Of a DNA stretch of 64,000 bases, positions 16,095 through 24,409 are shown piece by piece. Each line of letters opens with the position of its first letter. Positions within the stretch are counted from its first letter, which is position 1. A program made the translations under genes and the position numbers. The notes below the pieces were generated by a model. It was given only the letters and a program-made list of their open reading frames with translations. It was not told where the DNA came from and made no database searches. The stretch is from Oxalobacteraceae bacterium (GTDB lineage Bacteria > Pseudomonadota > Gammaproteobacteria > Burkholderiales > Burkholderiaceae_D), in contig CANCDR010000001.1 of NCBI GenBank assembly GCA_947374865.1, positions 1-64,000 of the forward strand, in the 5' to 3' direction.

Positions 16095-17237
16095 TTACTC
16101 TGCAAAGCTTTTAAAATCCGGCTGCGCTACAAAGCGCGCCAGGTGATGGTCGGTATCGCCGAGCGTCAGTTCGATGATGCTCAAACGCTTAAAATGATGC
16201 GCCGCCGGTAGCTCATTGGTCACACCCATCCCGCCATGCAGCTGCACCGCCTGTTGGCCCACATATTTCAGTGCCTGTCCAATCCGTGCCTTGGCTGCCG
16301 ATACTGTGCGCCGGCGTTCCTGTACATCCGGCGACGCCATCTTAACCGCCGCCAGCGTGGCCATTGAACGGGCCTGCTCGAGCTGCATATACATTTCTGC
16401 CATGCGATGCTGCAGGGCCTGGAATTTACCGATCGGGACGCCAAACTGCTGCCGCGTTTTCATATAATCGAGCGTCGCCGTATTCAAGGCCTCCATTGCA
16501 CCGACTGCTTCCGCACACAGCAAGGTTGCACCATAATCGGCCACCGCATCGAGCACATCCCAGCCAGCGCCCACTTGACCGAGCAGTGCAGAAGCCGTCA
16601 CCTGCACATTCACAAAATCGATATCCGCCGCGCGCTGGCAGTCGATGGTGCGGTAATCACGCAGCGTCACGCCAGGCGCATCAGCCTTGATCAGGAACAG
16701 AGAAATGCCCTGTGTATCGCGCGTACTGCCCGATGACCGCGCCGAAACAATGAGCGCATCGGCCTGCCCACCATGGACGACGACCGTCTTGGTGCCGTTC
16801 AGGACAAAGCCATTCGCCTGCACTGTTGCAGTGGTCTGAATATCGAATAAATCGTAGCGCGCCTGCCGCTCGCCCAAGGCACAGGCCAGCTTGATCGTGC
16901 CTTGGCCGACCTGCTCGAGAACGTCGTCATGACCGGGACAACGTTTTAAAAACTCAGCCCCCATGACGGTCGCCAAATACGGCTCTACCACCAGGCCCCG
17001 ACCGATTTCTCCCATGACCACCATCATATCGACAGCGTTGCCATTAAATCCACCCTGGGCCTCGGGGACCGGCAAAGCCGTCATGCCCAACTCCACCAGC
17101 GTTGCCCAGGCCGCGTTCGATACGCTGCCCTGCTCGTGGATGATTTTCTTGCGCTGATCGAAGCTGTAGTCCTTGGCCATCCAGCGGCGCATGGCATCGG
17201 CAAATTGTTGCTGTTGTTCTGATAAATCGAAATTCAT
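16095..17237 (-). CDS. Acyl-CoA dehydrogenase, pimeloyl-CoA dehydrogenase small-subunit-like
   Basis: 380 residues with the acyl-CoA dehydrogenase fold (helical domain 1-110, beta domain to about 225, C-terminal helices). The sequence style (MNFDLSEQQQQFADAMRRWM, LGMTALPVPEAQGGF, MGEIGRGLVVEPYLATV) matches small subunits such as PimD. Where active family members have the catalytic Glu near the C-terminus (as in the neighbour's SNEIQKN), this chain reads TLGDTDHH, so it is probably the non-catalytic partner. It follows the large-subunit gene on the same strand, and the two should form a heteromer acting on a dicarboxyl- or branched acyl-CoA. GGGAG precedes the start. Confidence 0.85.
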   Translation of the reverse strand: MNFDLSEQQQQFADAMRRWMAKDYSFDQRKKIIHEQGSVSNAAWATLVELGMTALPVPEAQGGFNGNAVDMMVVMGEIGRGLVVEPYLATVMGAEFLKRCPGHDDVLEQVGQGTIKLACALGERQARYDLFDIQTTATVQANGFVLNGTKTVVVHGGQADALIVSARSSGSTRDTQGISLFLIKADAPGVTLRDYRTIDCQRAADIDFVNVQVTASALLGQVGAGWDVLDAVADYGATLLCAEAVGAMEALNTATLDYMKTRQQFGVPIGKFQALQHRMAEMYMQLEQARSMATLAAVKMASPDVQERRRTVSAAKARIGQALKYVGQQAVQLHGGMGVTNELPAAHHFKRLSIIELTLGDTDHHLARFVAQPDFKSFAE

Positions 17238-17362
17238 TTTCTTCTCCCGAATCCGTCAAACAGGGCGCTTTAACATTACTTAAGCAACGTTCTGCCGTCA
17301 AAGACCGTCATTAAAGTCCGCAATTAACGTTTGCAAATAAAGTTCGCAATGAAAGCCCGCTT

Positions 17363-18559
17363 TTAAAGTCCCAAAATCATTTGCGTAATGATGTTTTTTT
17401 GAATCTCGTTCGAGCCGCCATAAATTGAGGTCTTACGATAATTGAAGTAGTAGGAGGCCAAAGGGGCAGCGTCATCTTCAGCGGTCTGGGTATGTGCTTG
17501 CGCCCCGCTTAAATAGTCTGGTTCAAACGGCATTCCGTACGGGCCGACTGCCTCGAGCATCAATTCGGTGAGCGCCTGCTGCACTTCGGTGCCTTTAACT
17601 TTCAGCATCGACGCCTCCGGTCCCGGGCCACGCTGCTTACTCTCCATCGAAATCACGCGTAACACCGTCATCTCTAACGCCATGATTTCGATTTCCAGAC
17701 TCGCTAATTTGGCGGCAAAAACCGGATCATCAATCAAGGGCAGACCATTTTTGCGCTGCTCGCTGGCGATTTTTTTTAAAAATTTGAGTTCGCGTTTGGA
17801 ATGACCGACCGATGCAATATTGGTGCGCTCGTGACCCAGCAGATATTTGGCGTAGGTCCAGCCCTTGTTTTCTTCGCCGATCAGATTCGCCACCGGTACC
17901 TTGACGTTATCGAAGAAGATTTCATTCACCTCATGGTCTTCATCAAGCATGATGATGGGGCGCACCGTGATGCCGGGGCTATGCATATCGATCAGCAGAA
18001 AAGAAATTCCCTCTTGTTTGCGCACAGTCGTATCGGTACGTACCAGACAGAAAATCATGTCGGCGTACTGGCCAAGCGTGGTCCAGGTTTTCTGGCCGTT
18101 GACCAGGTAATGATCACCTTCACGCAAAGCGCTGGTTTTAAGTGAAGCCAGATCCGATCCGGCGCCAGGTTCAGAATAGCCCTGACACCACCAGTCGTCG
18201 CAATTGAGAATCCGCGGCAGGTAATAGCGTTTCTGCGCCTCGTTACCAAAGGCCATGATGACCGGCGCCACCATACTGACACCGAAGGGCAAGATACGCG
18301 GGGTGCCGGCGGTGGCGCACTCCTCCTCCCAGATATGTCGCTGCACGGCGCTCCAGCCAGTGCCACCGTATTCAATCGGCCATCCCGTGCCGACCCAGCC
18401 TTGTTTGGCCAGGATCTTATGCCAGCGCACCAAATCGTCTTTAGACAGACGTTTGTGATGCAATACCTTTTCCTGTAGATCCTGCGGCAGATGGGTCGCC
18501 AGATAGGCGCGCACCGTATCGCGAAACGCCAAATCCTCTGAGGTGTAATTTAATTCCAT
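17363..18559 (-). CDS. Acyl-CoA dehydrogenase, pimeloyl-CoA dehydrogenase large-subunit-like
   Basis: 398 residues from the ATG at 18559, which has AGGAG six bases upstream; a longer reading to 18580 lacks this support. Typical motifs are WWCQGYSEPGAGSDLASLKT (FAD and substrate contacts), GQKTWTTLGQYAD and the C-terminal SIYGGSNEIQKNIITQMILGL with a candidate catalytic Glu. Length and sequence match PimC-like large subunits. The small-subunit gene follows 125 bases downstream. In Rhodopseudomonas palustris, PimC and PimD oxidise dicarboxylic acyl-CoAs; the actual substrate here cannot be told from sequence. Confidence 0.88.
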   Translation of the reverse strand: MELNYTSEDLAFRDTVRAYLATHLPQDLQEKVLHHKRLSKDDLVRWHKILAKQGWVGTGWPIEYGGTGWSAVQRHIWEEECATAGTPRILPFGVSMVAPVIMAFGNEAQKRYYLPRILNCDDWWCQGYSEPGAGSDLASLKTSALREGDHYLVNGQKTWTTLGQYADMIFCLVRTDTTVRKQEGISFLLIDMHSPGITVRPIIMLDEDHEVNEIFFDNVKVPVANLIGEENKGWTYAKYLLGHERTNIASVGHSKRELKFLKKIASEQRKNGLPLIDDPVFAAKLASLEIEIMALEMTVLRVISMESKQRGPGPEASMLKVKGTEVQQALTELMLEAVGPYGMPFEPDYLSGAQAHTQTAEDDAAPLASYYFNYRKTSIYGGSNEIQKNIITQMILGL

Positions 18560-18855
18560 GCTGACTCCTGGTGAGGGCATTAAAAAGCACGATCGTTCTA
18601 AGAATTATTATACAGCGTGTCTAACAATCAAGGTGATGTGGAGAAAGGGAAGTCTGGAGGAGGTGCTATCTCGGCGATGCAAACTGATGGCAGTCTTCAT
18701 CATCGGCTAAAATGGGACCTATACGGTCTCGTTCCATCGTTGGCTTTTTGAGGCTCATTCTCCTGAGCAGGGAGCTTGGTCGCGAGATAGCCGAAAGTGG
18801 CACGCGCGGAAAAGGACTTCGCCGAAGTCGGCATTGATCACATCAAGGAAATTAT

Positions 18856-19113
18856 ATGCGCTCCACCAGAGCCGCCGCGGCGATCGCCCGCTTGAAGTCC
18901 CGCAGTGCGAATGATGATTATTCGATGTTACTCGATGCCGCTGGCAATTTTTATCTGACCCAAGTCACTGCCAGTGGCGATAATGAACGATTAAGTGACC
19001 CGCTGGAATTGGACGCCTTCGTCACCTTCGTCAACGCCTACGGCCCGCAAACGCCTAAACGTATCAGTAAGCTCGATGTGAAATTCGAAGCGCAGCTAAA
19101 CAGAAAAAAATAA
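18856..19113 (+). CDS. Small hypothetical protein (85 aa)
   Basis: Unrecognised 85-residue protein. The start has AAGGA eight bases upstream. It opens with an Ala/Arg-rich basic stretch (MRSTRAAAAIARLKSRSAN), has an acidic-hydrophobic middle with LLDAAGNFYLTQV and ELDAFVTFVNAYGPQ, and ends basic (LNRKK). No signal peptide or membrane segment is seen. The 296 bases upstream of it hold no other clear gene. Codon use resembles the neighbours, so it is likely real; function unknown. Confidence 0.65.
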   Translation: MRSTRAAAAIARLKSRSANDDYSMLLDAAGNFYLTQVTASGDNERLSDPLELDAFVTFVNAYGPQTPKRISKLDVKFEAQLNRKK

Positions 19114-19196
19114 TCTCGCGCGTAAAAAAACCGCACACACCCCACGCCATCATAGGGTGTGCGCGGCGTCATGTGCACACATACTTCCGCATGACT

Positions 19197-19508
19197 TTAC
19201 GCACTGATACCGGTGGTTCCGGACATACGCTGCGGATCCGAAACATTGTCTTGTTTGAGAATGTTAAAACGCAGCCAGTCTGGTGAAACGTCCAGCCATT
19301 TTGCAATGGTAAGCAGCTTCTCTTCGGTAGGAAATGTTTCTGCAGCCAGCCATTTTCGTGCTGCCTCACTTGAAATAGGCGGCCCAGGAAATCGCGAGTT
19401 GAATTGACGGGCTAACTGCGATGGACTATTTGGGGAATAGTTTGCATTTTGCAGGGATTGCTTCAAACGATCGCTGAAACTTTTCTTTTCAATTGTTGTA
19501 CGAGCCAT
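19197..19508 (-). CDS. Helix-turn-helix (Cro/CI-type) DNA-binding protein
   Basis: 103 residues from the ATG at 19508, which has AAGGAG eight bases upstream. An in-frame extension to 19745 remains open but lacks such a site. The middle (SPSQLARQFNSRFPGPPISSEAARKWLAAE...EEKLLTIAKWLDVSPDWLRF) resembles XRE-type regulators in which the SEAARKWL helix would recognise DNA. Similar small regulators occur in many betaproteobacteria, often phage-derived, but there are no phage genes nearby. Its target is unknown. Confidence 0.75.
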   Translation of the reverse strand: MARTTIEKKSFSDRLKQSLQNANYSPNSPSQLARQFNSRFPGPPISSEAARKWLAAETFPTEEKLLTIAKWLDVSPDWLRFNILKQDNVSDPQRMSGTTGISA

Positions 19509-20345
19509 GTTGTATTCTCCTTGGGATTGACGATCAAAAATCATGTATCTCGCATGCTTCTCGCTGCTTACATGACGGGCTAAAAATTTTTCCTCACACG
19601 CTTGGTGTTCTTGCGGCAGATTCCCACCGTTAAACACCCTAAGCCACCTCGTCGACGCCGCATTAATCACCAGCACTTCGGATAAATTTTCACTCTCAAA
19701 ATCCCGTGTCCATCTATTCGAATCCAACACCAGCTTGCTGATCAAGGTGTCGTCTACTTGTGTAAAAGCGTAACGTGGAGGAACTTACAAATGGCATACG
19801 GATACGCCACTCACGCGAATCGTCAGTCCGGTCGGAGGAAGAAAATGTGGCTTGCCATTGCGCTAGTGAAGCACTAGCAAAAGCCCTGGGGAATGGATGT
19901 CGTGCGGGAATTCAGAAATTTCTTGCGCTCTCATTCAAGCGCGCTAGACACCATCCGATGGCCGCCCTGCGATCGTTTTTTAGAGGATAAATGCCGTTTT
20001 CTTCCGACCAGTCAGGAAATCGATTTTTCTCGCTTGTCGCTCAAAATATGCGATTACACAGGCCAAAAAATAAATCATGTACGGCTGAAAAAATTGAATT
20101 TATAATAAAAATGTAAGTGTTAGTTGTTGCAATAAAAATACATTAAGTCGTGAATAAATTATTATTCATGATGATTCCTGCGTTATTTTTCGTACCGGCA
20201 GCTTTATTTTTTACGGATCACATACTTATTCAAATTTTTTCAAAATAAATATGTATTTTGCAACGCACTTAACACAAAAACTTCCCGAAAAACGTCTTAT
20301 TTGCCGCTCAACCCTCGCTCAATGATCCTTTAGACCCAAAAAACC
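19509..20345. other. Long A+T-rich region without a firm gene
   Basis: 837 bases between the HTH gene and the BTAD regulator. The frame upstream of the HTH start is open for 79 codons without recognisable content. A 28-codon reading frame with a strong ribosome site lies at 19791-19877, and its stop falls in a small hairpin (GCTAGTG/CACTAGC, 19862-19878). The last 250 bases are strongly A+T-rich and probably hold the promoter of the 20346 gene. Confidence 0.5.
19791..19877 (+). CDS. Possible 28-residue small protein
   Basis: ATG at 19791 with GGAGG nine bases upstream, a near-ideal ribosome site, then 28 codons to a TAG at 19875. The peptide starts MAYGYATHANRQSGRRKK and ends in a short hydrophobic run (MWLAIALVKH). 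No family recognised. The case rests on the ribosome site alone. Confidence 0.25.
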   Translation: MAYGYATHANRQSGRRKKMWLAIALVKH

Positions 20346-23300
20346 GTGAGTTACGTCAAACTTTCACCGCCGCGCCTGCATCAAACCTTGATTCGTCCCC
20401 GACTGGTCGATCAGTTCGATAGCTTGCTTGAAGCACACCCTGTGTTGTGGATAGCCGGCCCGCCCGGTGCAGGTAAGACTACGCTGGTCGCCGGCTACCT
20501 GCAGGCGTATAAGGCACCCGTATTCTGGCTCAGGGTGGATCAGAGTGATAATGATCCGGCTACCCTATTCCTGTATCTGTCGCGCATGCTGCCTGAACAG
20601 GCACTCCCCCTGCCGGTCACTACACCAAGCGCTGACAGCGCCCTTGCCGACATAGCGCTGTCAGACTTTGCACGACATTTTTTTCGTGAATTTTATGCCG
20701 CACTCAGCGCCGGATCGCTACTGGTTCTCGATAACGTGCATCTTTTGAATACCCCGACCGGCACACTCCTGCTTGAAATTGCGTTTGAAGAAGTGCCCGC
20801 CAATTTGCATGTGGTTGCCCTCAGTCGCACTGATCTTCCAGCGCGCCTAGCAAGGCAAAGCCTCAACGGCAGCATTGCCACCCTGGGATGGGAAGCGCTG
20901 CGTTTTAATGGGGAAGAAACGAAAACACTGCTCAGAATTGACGGGCCACCCAACAGCAAGGAACAAGCCTGGCTCGATAAGCTGCAAGGCTGGGCCACCG
21001 GCGCGGTGCTGTTAAGTCAGTCACCCAAAACACCCATAGACCAATGGCCAAGTCAGGAACAGCAGGAGGCTTGTTGGCGCTATTTTTCTGGCGAGATTTT
21101 TGATCGCCTCTCCTCAGAGGATCAACAGGCGCTGTTGAAGTTATCCTTCCTGCCTGAATTTAGCCCAGCCGATGCCAGCCATATTTCTGACAATCCTGCC
21201 GCCATCAGCTTGATCAGGCAGATGGTGCAGGATCATCAATTCATCGAACGTCGCCCACAGAGCGCCGACCGCTATGCGTTTCACGCTTTGTTTCGAGAAT
21301 TCCTGCAAGCTGAATCGCGCAATCGATTCACAGAGCAACAGCGCACGCAGGTCTTGCAATGCGCCGCAGCCATGTTGGAGGCGCGGGATGAATTGTCATC
21401 GGCCGTACAAATGCAGCGTGAAGCAGGCGCGTATCATGATTTGGCCGAGCTGCTCAAGCGAAGTGCTGACAAGATGTTCGAGCTTGGCCGTGAACAGGAC
21501 TGGCGCAAATGGGCCGCCAGCCTGCCTGCCCCGATATTGGAGGAGGAACCCTGGCTGCTGTACTGGATGGGCATGTCGCAGCGTCAGGACGCGCCACAGT
21601 CAGCGCTGCAGGACTTAGCGCGCGCAAAAAATATTTTTGACTCGCGCACTGATCGCATTGCCAGCCTGATGACGATGGCCGCTATTCTTGATACCTATTA
21701 TGTGGGCATGTCCGACTTGGCTGGACTGGCGCCCTGGATTGAGGCCATCACGTCGCAACTCTCAGAGCTGGATGCAAGCGAGCTCGATGCTGAAGCCGCA
21801 CTCTTTATTTATTCAAGGCTGACGGTTGCCAACATGCTGGCGTATCCGGATTCCCCTGCCATCGCCAGTTATGCAAAACAAACCGCCCATCTCATCGCCG
21901 AGGTGAACAAACCCTCAGCCACGATGTCTGCCGGGGCTATTTTGCTACATTGTATGGAATGGCTGGACGCCGATACCTGCCAGTGGCTAGCCGCCGAATT
22001 GGGCGAGCAGATTGACGATGCCTCGATCAGCCCCACCGTGCGTGGCTGGTGGTGCGTTCGCGCAGCGCTTTGGCATGTCTACTTTGATGGAAACTTGCAT
22101 CAAGCTTTAGCGATCAATGAAAAAGGTCTGCAGTTAGCCGTGCAACAAAATCTCACAAGATTGCAGTTTCAGTCCATGTATAACAAGGCGCTGATTTTAT
22201 TGGCGATGTGCGATCTGGAAGCGACTCTGCCACTCCTCAATACCCTCAAGCCGCACATTTCTCCTCTGCGCAAACTCGACATTGCCCGCTTCGCCACCCT
22301 GGAGGCAAACTATTGCATTCAATTGGGTGATATTGATAAAGGTCTGAGTATTGCCAATGAAGCCGCTAAACTGACCACCAGGGCCGGACTACCCGGCAAT
22401 GCGAGTCCGCGTTTTGATCGCTATATTGCCACCTGTTTTGCGCAAAGTGCGCAATACGATCTGGCCGATGCCTGGTATCAACGCGCCTTAGCCCACGAGG
22501 GCAGCCAGCATGTGCATGAAAGCCGGCAGGAGCGTGATCTGGTGCGCGCTTTGGCAGCAGCGCAGTCGGGGCATGTGCATGAGGCCATGCCGCTTTTACA
22601 AGCCGCGCTCGCCACCCACCGGCAGCAGGGGCGCATGGCTTTTTTTGTACGCTTCCCAATGCTCGCAGCCAATATCGCAGCACTGGCTCTGGATAAAGAG
22701 ATTGAAAAAGACCATGTGCGCAGCATCATCAAGCGCCAGGGCTTACAGGCCCCGGGACCCTTCTGCACCCACTGGCCATGGCCAGTGGCCGTACGAACTC
22801 TGGGCAAGATCAGCCTGAGTCTGAATGGCGATCTGTTGGCATTTTCAGGCAAGGTGCAGCAAAAGCCGCTGGTGCTGTTGAAGGCACTGCTATTGGCGCC
22901 GGACTCCGGTCAAACATTACAGCAAATTGCCGATTATCTCTGGCCCGATGTGGCCGATGCGCGTGCTTCGCTCAACGTTACCATTCATCGCCTGCGCAAA
23001 CTATTGGGTAATGATGATGCCTTGACAGTGACTGCCGGGAAACTGTCGCTTAACCGTGACCTGGTATGGACCGACATCGATGCTTTAAGTGATCTATGCA
23101 AACGGATTTATCAGCTCGAACCCACGGTCGCGCCGGAGGAACTTAACCGGCTTGCCTCGCGCTTGCTCGGCTTATATCGCGGGCCATTTGCAGATGGGAA
23201 TGATGAAAGCTGGTTACTGTCGGGACGCCATTTATGGAGTAATCGCTTCCTCGAAGCGGCCACGCATCTCGGTCAAAGACTGGAAAAGCAGCAGCAGCTA

Positions 23301-23522
23301 CCGATGGCCAATACACTTTATCTGCGCGCACTGGAAGTCGAACCGCTAGCTGAAACCCTGTACCGCAGTCTGATGCGCTGCGCTCATGCAGGCAACGATC
23401 CATCGGCAGCTTTTTCCGCCTACCGACGTTGTCGCGAAACACTCTCTGTCATCTTGGGTAAAAGGCCGTCGGCAGAAACAGAAAAACTGGCTGTCTCGAT
23501 TGGCTTGATTGATCTGCGCTAA
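20346..23522 (+). CDS. Large ATPase/TPR transcriptional regulator with C-terminal BTAD domain
   Basis: 1058 residues, GTG start. The amino-terminal part resembles the MalT-type STAND NTPase: Walker A GPPGAGKTT (38-46), a Walker-B-like LLVLDNVHLL near 121, then helical repeats of the TPR kind to about 830. The C-terminus (about 815-1058) has a winged-helix segment (LWPDVADARASLNVTIHRLRK) followed by a bacterial transcriptional activator domain. SARP/AfsR proteins carry these DNA-binding parts at the other end, so the order is reversed. No LuxR-type HTH is seen. It stands alone after a long A+T-rich gap; target genes and signal unknown. Confidence 0.82.
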   Translation: MSYVKLSPPRLHQTLIRPRLVDQFDSLLEAHPVLWIAGPPGAGKTTLVAGYLQAYKAPVFWLRVDQSDNDPATLFLYLSRMLPEQALPLPVTTPSADSALADIALSDFARHFFREFYAALSAGSLLVLDNVHLLNTPTGTLLLEIAFEEVPANLHVVALSRTDLPARLARQSLNGSIATLGWEALRFNGEETKTLLRIDGPPNSKEQAWLDKLQGWATGAVLLSQSPKTPIDQWPSQEQQEACWRYFSGEIFDRLSSEDQQALLKLSFLPEFSPADASHISDNPAAISLIRQMVQDHQFIERRPQSADRYAFHALFREFLQAESRNRFTEQQRTQVLQCAAAMLEARDELSSAVQMQREAGAYHDLAELLKRSADKMFELGREQDWRKWAASLPAPILEEEPWLLYWMGMSQRQDAPQSALQDLARAKNIFDSRTDRIASLMTMAAILDTYYVGMSDLAGLAPWIEAITSQLSELDASELDAEAALFIYSRLTVANMLAYPDSPAIASYAKQTAHLIAEVNKPSATMSAGAILLHCMEWLDADTCQWLAAELGEQIDDASISPTVRGWWCVRAALWHVYFDGNLHQALAINEKGLQLAVQQNLTRLQFQSMYNKALILLAMCDLEATLPLLNTLKPHISPLRKLDIARFATLEANYCIQLGDIDKGLSIANEAAKLTTRAGLPGNASPRFDRYIATCFAQSAQYDLADAWYQRALAHEGSQHVHESRQERDLVRALAAAQSGHVHEAMPLLQAALATHRQQGRMAFFVRFPMLAANIAALALDKEIEKDHVRSIIKRQGLQAPGPFCTHWPWPVAVRTLGKISLSLNGDLLAFSGKVQQKPLVLLKALLLAPDSGQTLQQIADYLWPDVADARASLNVTIHRLRKLLGNDDALTVTAGKLSLNRDLVWTDIDALSDLCKRIYQLEPTVAPEELNRLASRLLGLYRGPFADGNDESWLLSGRHLWSNRFLEAATHLGQRLEKQQQLPMANTLYLRALEVEPLAETLYRSLMRCAHAGNDPSAAFSAYRRCRETLSVILGKRPSAETEKLAVSIGLIDLR

Positions 23523-23541
23523 CGCAGAAACGCAGCCGGCT

Positions 23542-23943
23542 TTAACGCTTGAGTAAATCCAGAATACTACTCAGCTCTGCGCGCAGGAACTGCATGTCCG
23601 GCATGCCGTCCGCCAAGGATGGCGCGCTGTCAGCGCCGTTATCAGCACCTTTGTCTGCGCCACCCAAACGACTGTCAAGACGATTACGCGCGCCGCTGAT
23701 CGTGAAGCCTTCTTCATACAAAAGTTGGCGAATACGGCGGATCAGTAATACCTCGTGATGTTGATAATAGCGTCGATTGCCGCGCCGTTTAACCGGCTTG
23801 AGTTGCGTGAATTCCTGTTCCCAATAGCGCAGCACATGTGGCTTGACGCCGCATAGCTCACTGACTTCACCGATCGTGAAATAGCGCTTGGCCGGAATCG
23901 GCGGCAAGGCAATCAGCTCGGGCTTGGGGGGACGATCACTCAT
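23542..23943 (-). CDS. MerR family regulator downstream of ihfA
   Basis: 133-residue MerR-type protein. Residues 20-90 hold the winged helix (YFTIGEVSELCGVKPHVLRYWEQ, RRGNRRYYQHHEVLLIRRI). The tail is short and Asp/Gly-rich with no metal-binding cysteines beyond Cys31, so it is unlikely to be a metal sensor. A MerR-like gene following ihfA is usual in Burkholderiales. It begins 33 bases after the ihfA stop and is probably the last gene of the thrS-pheST-ihfA operon. Effector unknown. It converges with the BTAD regulator gene, 20 bases apart. Confidence 0.9.
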   Translation of the reverse strand: MSDRPPKPELIALPPIPAKRYFTIGEVSELCGVKPHVLRYWEQEFTQLKPVKRRGNRRYYQHHEVLLIRRIRQLLYEEGFTISGARNRLDSRLGGADKGADNGADSAPSLADGMPDMQFLRAELSSILDLLKR

Positions 23944-23975
23944 TTAGTGGGCACAGGTCGATTGAAGAACGCATC

Positions 23976-24404
23976 TCACATCACAGAAACAGTCGGCGCC
24001 GAATTCGGCGTATCGACCATATTCTTTAATTTTTGGCTGGCGTGGAAGGTCACGACGCGACGTGCTGAGATCGGAATCTCTTCACCGGTTTTAGGATTTC
24101 GACCCGGACGCTGCGGTTTATCGCGCAGCTGAAAATTACCGAAGCCGGACAGCTTGACGGATTCGCCGCGCTCGAGCGAATCACGGATTTCACCGAAGAA
24201 GGTTTCCACCATATCTTTGGCTTCGCGCTTGTTTAAGCCCACCTGCTCGAACAGCAGTTCAGCCAGCTCGGCTTTGGTCAGAGTGGGGAGATTTTTTTCC
24301 GCTTGCGAGCGCACCTTGGCCTCGATCATGGCACGACTTAGATCAGCGGCGAGCACGGATTGTAATTCTGCAGAATTCACGTCATTCATCTTGGTCGTAT
24401 CCAC
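23976..24404 (-). CDS. ihfA: Integration host factor subunit alpha
   Basis: DNA-bending nucleoid protein subunit that works with IhfB in recombination, replication and sigma-54 transcription. The core matches E. coli IhfA strongly: [62 protein letters not shown], with the intercalating proline in the GRNPKTG arm. Compared with the 99-residue E. coli protein there are about 40 extra residues at the front; the GTG at 24404 and an ATG at 24389 are both possible starts, and neither gives the short form. It begins 6 bases after the pheT stop. Confidence 0.95.
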   Translation of the reverse strand: MDTTKMNDVNSAELQSVLAADLSRAMIEAKVRSQAEKNLPTLTKAELAELLFEQVGLNKREAKDMVETFFGEIRDSLERGESVKLSGFGNFQLRDKPQRPGRNPKTGEEIPISARRVVTFHASQKLKNMVDTPNSAPTVSVM

Positions 24405-24409
24405 CTGCT

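Noticed and set aside
18780-18893. A short frame upstream of the 85-residue gene reading VARAEKDFAEVGIDHIK.
   Set aside because: It looks protein-like but has no ribosome site and overlaps the better supported start at 18856.
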